A stretch of DNA of 64,000 nt, taken from Mycolicibacterium monacense. GTDB taxonomy: Bacteria; Actinomycetota; Actinomycetes; Mycobacteriales; Mycobacteriaceae. Below, one piece after another: positions 59,518 to 64,000 of this stretch. The position numbers were made by a program, and so were the translations under genes. Every line of letters starts with the position of its first letter. The stretch's first letter is position 1. Where the stretch lies: positions 2,976,001-3,040,000 of the forward strand of contig NZ_AP022617.1 of NCBI RefSeq assembly GCF_010731575.1. The letters are read 5' to 3'. A model generated the notes under the pieces. That model was not told the origin of the DNA, searched no databases, and was given only the letters and a program-made list of their open reading frames with translations.

Positions 59518-61072
59518 CACCACGATCGACCGGTTGCTGCGCCGCAACGCCGCCGCCCATCCGGAGAAGGCCGCCGTCATCGACCCGGCGTCCCGGGTGA
59601 CCCACGGCGACCTCGACCGCATCACCCGCACGCTGGCCGCGGCCCTCGTCGGCGCAGGTGTCGGCAAGGGTTCGCGGGTCGGGCTCGTCATGCCCAACAG
59701 CGTGCAGTGGGTGCAGATCGCGGTGGCCCTGACCCGGATCGGCGCGGTACTCGTGCCGCTGAGCACGCTGCTGGCGCCGCGTGAGCTGGTGGCGCAGCTG
59801 CGCACCGCGGCGGTGCAGGTGCTGATCACCGTCGAGGAGTTCCGCGGCCACCGCTACCTCGACGACCTGCGGGCCGAACTGGGTCTGCCGGACCTCGACA
59901 ACCCTCTCCACAGCCCCGAACTGCCTGCACTGCGGCAGGTCTGGAACCCGGACCAGCTCATGGAGTCCCGGGCCGTCGACCACGAACTGGTGGACGCGCT
60001 CACCGACGCGGTGACCCCCAGCGACACGCTCGCGATCATGTTCACCTCCGGCAGCAGCGGTCCGCCCAAGGGGGTGGTGCATTCGCACGGCAACGCGCTC
60101 GGCGCCGTCGCCGCGGGTCTGCACGCCCGCTGCATCGATGCCGACACCCGGTTGTACCTGCCGATGCCGTTCTTCTGGGTCGGCGGGTTCGGCAGCGGGG
60201 TGCTCTCGGCGCTGGTGGCCGGGGCGACGCTGGTGACCGAGCAGATCCCGCAACCGGAGTCCACGCTGCGGTTACTGGAGGCCGAACGCGTCACGCTGTT
60301 CCGTGGCTGGCCCGATCAGGCCGAAGCGCTGGCACGGCACCGACATTCGGTCGGGGGGGATCTGTCGTCGCTGCGGCCGGGCAGTCTCGAGGCGCTGTTG
60401 CCACCCGATCAGCGGGGCCGGGCGGGAGCACGCGCCAGACTGTTCGGGATGACCGAGGCGTTCGGGCCGTACTGCGGCTACCGCGCCGACACCGATATGC
60501 CGGAAACCGGCTGGGGTAGCTGCGGCCGACCGTTCGACGGGATGGAGGTCCGCATCGTCGACCCCGAAACGGCTGCACCCGTGCCGGCCGGCCGGATCGG
60601 TGAGATCCAGATCCGCGGACCGCATGTCATGCGCGGCATCTGCCGGCGCAGCCGCGAGGAGGTCTTCACCGCCGACGGGTTCTATCCCACCGGCGACCTC
60701 GGCCATCTCGACGACCGCGGATTCATGTTCTACCACGGGCGATCCGACGACATGTTCAAGGTCAGCGGCGCCACGGTCTACCCCAGCGAGGTCGAGGCGG
60801 CGCTGCGCACCCTCGACGGGGTCGCCGCTGCCTTCGTCACCGACGTGCCCGACGCCGGCGCCGACCGGGTGGGGGCGGCGGTGGTCTGCGACCGCCCGAC
60901 GACGGTCGGGGCGCTGCGGTCGGCGGCCAAGAACGTGCTCAGCGCGTTCAAGGTGCCCACGATATGGCTGTTGCTCGACGACGATGACGCCGTCCCGCGC
61001 AAGGCGACCGGCAAGGTCGACGTGCGCGCGCTCCGGGAGCTACTGGCCGCCTCGTCCGGCGAGCAGACGTGA
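59504..61072 (+). CDS. AMP-dependent acyl-CoA synthetase (FadD family)
   Basis: 522 residues. AMP loop MFTSGSSGPPKGVVHSHG, LFGMTEAFGPY, GDLGHLDDRGFMFYHGRSDDMFKVSGATVYPSEVE and C-terminal KATGKVDVRAL. It overlaps the preceding paralogue by 14 bp. Last gene of the plus-strand operon; its stop codon lies within the left arm of the hairpin at 61059. Confidence 0.9.
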   Translation: MSNADTTIDRLLRRNAAAHPEKAAVIDPASRVTHGDLDRITRTLAAALVGAGVGKGSRVGLVMPNSVQWVQIAVALTRIGAVLVPLSTLLAPRELVAQLRTAAVQVLITVEEFRGHRYLDDLRAELGLPDLDNPLHSPELPALRQVWNPDQLMESRAVDHELVDALTDAVTPSDTLAIMFTSGSSGPPKGVVHSHGNALGAVAAGLHARCIDADTRLYLPMPFFWVGGFGSGVLSALVAGATLVTEQIPQPESTLRLLEAERVTLFRGWPDQAEALARHRHSVGGDLSSLRPGSLEALLPPDQRGRAGARARLFGMTEAFGPYCGYRADTDMPETGWGSCGRPFDGMEVRIVDPETAAPVPAGRIGEIQIRGPHVMRGICRRSREEVFTADGFYPTGDLGHLDDRGFMFYHGRSDDMFKVSGATVYPSEVEAALRTLDGVAAAFVTDVPDAGADRVGAAVVCDRPTTVGALRSAAKNVLSAFKVPTIWLLLDDDDAVPRKATGKVDVRALRELLAASSGEQT

Positions 61073-61118
61073 ATGTCCCCCATTTCGGCCGAGTTCGGGG
61101 ACATTTGTGTCTGCTCGC
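61059..61118. terminator. Long hairpin, bidirectional terminator at the island border
   Basis: Arms 61059-61080 and 61097-61118 pair at 19 of 22 positions as DNA; the three mismatches become G-U pairs in plus-strand RNA. The outer ends GCGAGCAGAC/GTCTGCTCGC are shared with 41424-41483. It separates the FadD operon from the convergent GntR gene. Confidence 0.78.
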
Positions 61119-61122
61119 GGAG

Positions 61123-61791
61123 TCACTGGACCACGCCGCGGGTCTTGAGGTGCTCGATGAGCGGTTCGGCGCCCGCCGCGAGGTGCTCCGACATCGCCGA
61201 CCGCGCGAGGGCGTCGTCACGCTGCGCCAGCGCGGTCAGCAACTGCCGGTGGTGACGCACCGACTCGGCGGGCCAACGCTCGATCGTGGGGAACACCGAC
61301 TCCGGCGCGTACCGGGTGATCAGCGACATCATCTGGGCGAGCTTCGGTGACTCGGCCGCGACGTTGATCGCCCGGTGAAACTCGTGGTTGAGCCGCACCG
61401 CACCTTCGCCGTCGTCGCGCCGGTAGGCGTCCTCGAGCGCATCCTGGATCGCGGTGAGTTCACGCAGCTGATCGTCGGTGATGTTGTGCGCTGCGCGGGC
61501 GGCCAACTCGCCGCCGACGTAGGCCTGCACGTTCGACACGTCGGCGATGTCGCGACCCGTGACAGGCAGTACGACGAATCCGCGCCGGGGCTGTTGTGCG
61601 AGAAGCCCTTCGGCGCGCAACCCGAACAGCGCCTCGCGCACCGGTGTCACGCTGACGCCCAGCTCGGAGGCCAGCTGTTCGAGCCGGATGTACCCGCCGG
61701 CCGGGTAGGTGCCATCGAAGATGCGCCGACGGACGAACCGCGCGACGTCCTCCGAGAGCTGGGGGCGGGCCGCGAAATCGGGGGCGGACAT
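61123..61791 (-). CDS. GntR family regulator, FadR/FCD type
   Basis: 222 residues. N-terminal winged helix VARFVRRRIFDGTYPAGGYIRLEQLASELGVSVTPVREALFGL, then an all-helical FCD domain with metal-binding His residues in RLNHEFHRAI, SVRHHRQLL and MSEHLAAG. FCD regulators bind acyl-CoA or small organic acids. It starts 1 bp after the fadE stop and may control the fadE/thiolase unit. The downstream hairpin at 61059 separates it from the FadD operon. Confidence 0.9.
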   Translation of the reverse strand: MSAPDFAARPQLSEDVARFVRRRIFDGTYPAGGYIRLEQLASELGVSVTPVREALFGLRAEGLLAQQPRRGFVVLPVTGRDIADVSNVQAYVGGELAARAAHNITDDQLRELTAIQDALEDAYRRDDGEGAVRLNHEFHRAINVAAESPKLAQMMSLITRYAPESVFPTIERWPAESVRHHRQLLTALAQRDDALARSAMSEHLAAGAEPLIEHLKTRGVVQ

Positions 61792-61792
61792 G

Positions 61793-62986
61793 TCAGATCC
61801 GGTAGTCGGCGAGCAGACGCTTGCTGATGATGTTCTTCTGGATCTCGCTGGTGCCCTCCCCGATCAGCAGGAACGGTGCGTCGCGCATCAGCCGCTCAAT
61901 CTCGTACTCCTTGGAGTAGCCGTAGCCGCCGTGGATGCGGAAGCTCTGCTGGGTCACCTCCGCGCAGAACTCGCTGGCGAGGTACTTCGCCATCCCCGCT
62001 GCGACGTCGTTGCGCTCACCGGAGTCCTTGAGGCGGGCGGCGTTGACCATCATCAGATGCGCCGCTTCGACTTTCGTCGCCATCTCGGCCAACTGGAAGG
62101 CGATGGCCTGATGGTCGGCGATCGGTTTCCCGAACGTATGCCGCTGCTGGGCGTAGCGCACCGCGAGTTCGAACGCGCGCAACCCCACGCCGCAGGCCCG
62201 CGCCGACACGTTGACCCGGCCGACCTCGACGCCGTCCATCATCTGGAAGAAGCCCTGGCCGGGACGCTCGCCGAGGATGTCCTCCGCGCTGGCGCGGTAA
62301 CCGTCGAAGATCAACTCGGTGGTGTCGATGCCCTTGTAGCCCAGCTTGTCGAGTTTTCCGGGGATGGTCAGCCCGGGCATCACCTCGCCGAAGCCGGTGG
62401 GTTTCTCGACGAGGAACGCGGTGAGGTTGCGGTGTGGTTTGTCCGCGCCCTCGTCGGTGCGCACGAGCGCGGCGACCAGGGTGGAACTGCCGCCGTTGGT
62501 CACCCACATCTTCTGCCCGTCGATCACGTAGCCGCCGGAGTCGTCGCGGCGGGCGCGGGTGCGGATGGCCGCGACGTCGGAGCCCAGTTCGGGTTCGGAC
62601 ATGGAGAACGCGCCCCTGGTCTCCCCGGTGGCCATGCGCGGCAGGAAGCGTTGCTTCTGCGCCTCGGTACCGTGCTGGCGGATCATGTAGGCGACGATGA
62701 AGTGGGTGTTGATGACGCCGGAGACGCTCATCCATCCCCTGGCGAGTTCCTCCACGCACAACGCGTAGGTCAGCAGCGATTCGCCGAGCCCGCCGTACTC
62801 CTCGGGGATCATCAGGCCGAACAGGCCCATCTCGCGCATCGCGTCGACGATCTCCTGCGGATAGGTGTCGGCGTGCTCGAGTTCCTGGGCGTTCGGGATG
62901 ATCTCCTTGTCGACGAATTGCCTTACGGTGGAGACGATCTCGGTCTGGAATTCGGTCAGGCCCAGAGTCTGGGCGAGCCGGGTCAC
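61793..62986 (-). CDS. Acyl-CoA dehydrogenase
   Basis: 397 residues from the GTG at 62986. Complete ACAD: FSMSEPELGSDVAAIRT, MWVTNGGSSTLVAALV, IHGGYGYSKEYEIERLMRDAPFLLIGEGTSEIQKN, where the GEGT glutamate is the usual catalytic base. It is a homomeric, short- to medium-chain or branched type, unlike the paired FadE at 41645-43891. The start overlaps the thiolase stop by 4 bp. It belongs to the separate right-hand minus-strand unit. Confidence 0.92.
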   Translation of the reverse strand: MTRLAQTLGLTEFQTEIVSTVRQFVDKEIIPNAQELEHADTYPQEIVDAMREMGLFGLMIPEEYGGLGESLLTYALCVEELARGWMSVSGVINTHFIVAYMIRQHGTEAQKQRFLPRMATGETRGAFSMSEPELGSDVAAIRTRARRDDSGGYVIDGQKMWVTNGGSSTLVAALVRTDEGADKPHRNLTAFLVEKPTGFGEVMPGLTIPGKLDKLGYKGIDTTELIFDGYRASAEDILGERPGQGFFQMMDGVEVGRVNVSARACGVGLRAFELAVRYAQQRHTFGKPIADHQAIAFQLAEMATKVEAAHLMMVNAARLKDSGERNDVAAGMAKYLASEFCAEVTQQSFRIHGGYGYSKEYEIERLMRDAPFLLIGEGTSEIQKNIISKRLLADYRI

Positions 62987-64000
62987 GGGGTCACCCGCTC
63001 GAACACCGCAGCCAGTCCCTGCCCGCCGCCGATGCACATCGTCATCAGCCCGTACCGGCCCTGCCTGCGGGTCAGTTCCCGGGCGAGCGTGGCGAGCATC
63101 CGTCCGCCGGTCGCTCCCACCGGATGTCCCAGCGAGATCCCGGACCCGTGCACGTTGGTGCGCTCCATGTCGGCGGCGGTGAACTTCCACTCCCGCATCA
63201 CGGCGAGCGCCTGCGCGGCGAACGCCTCGTTCAGTTCGATCAGATCGATGTCGGCCAGGTCCAGGCCCGCTCGGGCCAACGCGGCCTCGGTCGCCGGCAC
63301 CGGTCCGATGCCCATGACCTTCGGCGGCACCCCGGCCAGACCCCACGACACCAGCCGCACCAGGGGCTCGAGACCGAGTTCGGCGGCCTTCTCGGGCGTG
63401 GTCACCACGCACATCGAGGCCGCGTCGTTCTGACCGCTGGCGTTGCCCGCGGTCACCGTCGCCTCCGGATCCTGTCTGGCCAGAATCGGTTTGAGCCGGC
63501 TCAGCGTCTCCATCGACGTATCCGCGCGCGGATGCTCGTCGGTGTCGACGACGTCCTCACCGCGCCGGGTACGCACGGTCACGGGGATGATCTCCTCGGC
63601 GAAGACGCCGTTCTTCTGGGCGGCGACCGCCCGCTGGTGCGAGGTGACCGCCAGCTCGTCCTGTTCGGCCCTGGTGATGCCGTACTCGCGGCGCAGGTTC
63701 TCGGCGGTCTCCAGCATCCCGCCCGGCACCGGATGGTTCTTACCGCCGGCGGTGGTGCGCCCGCGGGCCAGCGCGTCGTGCACGGCGATGCCGCCGCGTG
63801 CGCCGCCCCACCGCATGTCGGTCGAGTGGAACACCACGTTGCTCATCGAATCGGCACCGCCGGCGACGACGAGGTCGTTGTTGCCGCTGGCCACCTGCAT
63901 CGCGCCCTGAAGGACGGCCTGCAGCCCGGAACCGCAGCGGCGGTCGATCTGCATACCGGGCACGGTCACCGGCAGTCCCGCATCGAGCGCGATGACACGG
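62983..64000 (-). CDS. Acetyl-CoA acetyltransferase (thiolase), N-terminus outside window
   Basis: The C-terminal 330 or so residues are present. The frame continues through the right edge, so the ATG-like residue at 63969 is internal. Nucleophile DRRCGSGLQAV (Cys), NEAFAAQALAV, GHPVGATGGR and second Cys CIGGGQG are all intact. It should perform the last step of beta-oxidation with the FadE gene, with which it is translationally coupled. It is a different paralogue from the thiolase at 51065. Confidence 0.92.
   Translation of the reverse strand, partial: RVIALDAGLPVTVPGMQIDRRCGSGLQAVLQGAMQVASGNNDLVVAGGADSMSNVVFHSTDMRWGGARGGIAVHDALARGRTTAGGKNHPVPGGMLETAENLRREYGITRAEQDELAVTSHQRAVAAQKNGVFAEEIIPVTVRTRRGEDVVDTDEHPRADTSMETLSRLKPILARQDPEATVTAGNASGQNDAASMCVVTTPEKAAELGLEPLVRLVSWGLAGVPPKVMGIGPVPATEAALARAGLDLADIDLIELNEAFAAQALAVMREWKFTAADMERTNVHGSGISLGHPVGATGGRMLATLARELTRRQGRYGLMTMCIGGGQGLAAVFERVTP

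Noticed and set aside
63969..63969. Thiolase start at the Met near 63969
   Set aside because: Coding similarity continues to the window edge; the Met is internal and the gene is cut.
1..64000. CRISPR array, tRNA/rRNA, insertion sequence or phage genes
   Set aside because: No regularly spaced repeats, cloverleaf sequences, transposase or integrase motifs were found by eye.

Overview
The window looks like chromosome of a fast-growing, saprophytic-type mycobacterium (Mycolicibacterium or a close relative). The GC content is high throughout. The left 18 kb repeats the gene order I remember from M. tuberculosis Rv3052c to Rv3063: nrdI, nrdH, FMN reductase, TetR, Y-family polymerase, SDR, TetR, CYP136, then ligB and cstA. 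Extra genes are interspersed, and the GntR/fadE22 pair expected between CYP136 and ligB is not there. Recall of M. tuberculosis gene order is established knowledge; no search was run.

Region 1 (1-18.9 kb, conserved backbone). nrdI (cut by the left edge) and nrdH are preceded by two candidate NrdR boxes. Next come an FMN reductase/TetR divergent pair, a DinB2-type polymerase with Leu at the steric gate, an ATPase, an SDR, and a TetR/CYP136 divergent pair with a palindromic operator. A standalone LeuA regulatory-domain protein follows, with an apparent leaderless 13-codon leader ORF and a long hairpin in front of it. The rest is a TSUP permease, an APH-fold kinase, a methyltransferase, an HxlR regulator, an SDR, a membrane-anchored sulfite-oxidase-fold enzyme, a YqeY-like protein, ATP-dependent ligase LigB, and CstA with its small YbdD partner.

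Region 2 (18.9-61.1 kb, catabolic island). About 33 genes look devoted to breaking down a cyclic, probably isoprenoid or steroid-like compound. They include three cytochromes P450, three F420-type luciferase-fold oxidoreductases, a KshA-like Rieske oxygenase, a Baeyer-Villiger-type monooxygenase coupled to an alpha/beta hydrolase, two aldehyde dehydrogenases, a CaiB-type CoA-transferase, five acyl-CoA synthetases (two FadD19-like), a paired acyl-CoA dehydrogenase, six enoyl-CoA hydratase family members, two amidohydrolases (plus a remnant of a third), an SCP2-type thiolase, a classical thiolase, an orphan carboxyltransferase, SDRs and a hotdog thioesterase. There is no extradiol dioxygenase or ketosteroid dehydrogenase, so this is not the classical cholesterol ring cluster.

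The strongest new signal is regulatory. A 19-bp palindrome, consensus TACTGTAA-N3-TTACAGTA, lies in nearly every promoter region of the island: four strong copies (29073, 36093, 38914, 40237) and six weaker ones (21171, 36064, 48436, 50114, 52299, 53995). The only TetR gene in the island (50300-51052) is the natural candidate for its ligand-responsive repressor. The island therefore reads as one regulon: P450 and Rieske oxidation, aldehyde oxidation, CoA activation, beta-oxidation, and Baeyer-Villiger/hydrolase ring opening. The order of steps and the substrate are inference.

Region 3 (61.1-64.0 kb). A GntR/FCD regulator, an acyl-CoA dehydrogenase and a thiolase (cut by the right edge) form a separate minus-strand unit.

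Convergent gene ends carry long, recurrent hairpins of two sequence families. I saw no tRNA, rRNA, transposase, CRISPR array or phage gene.
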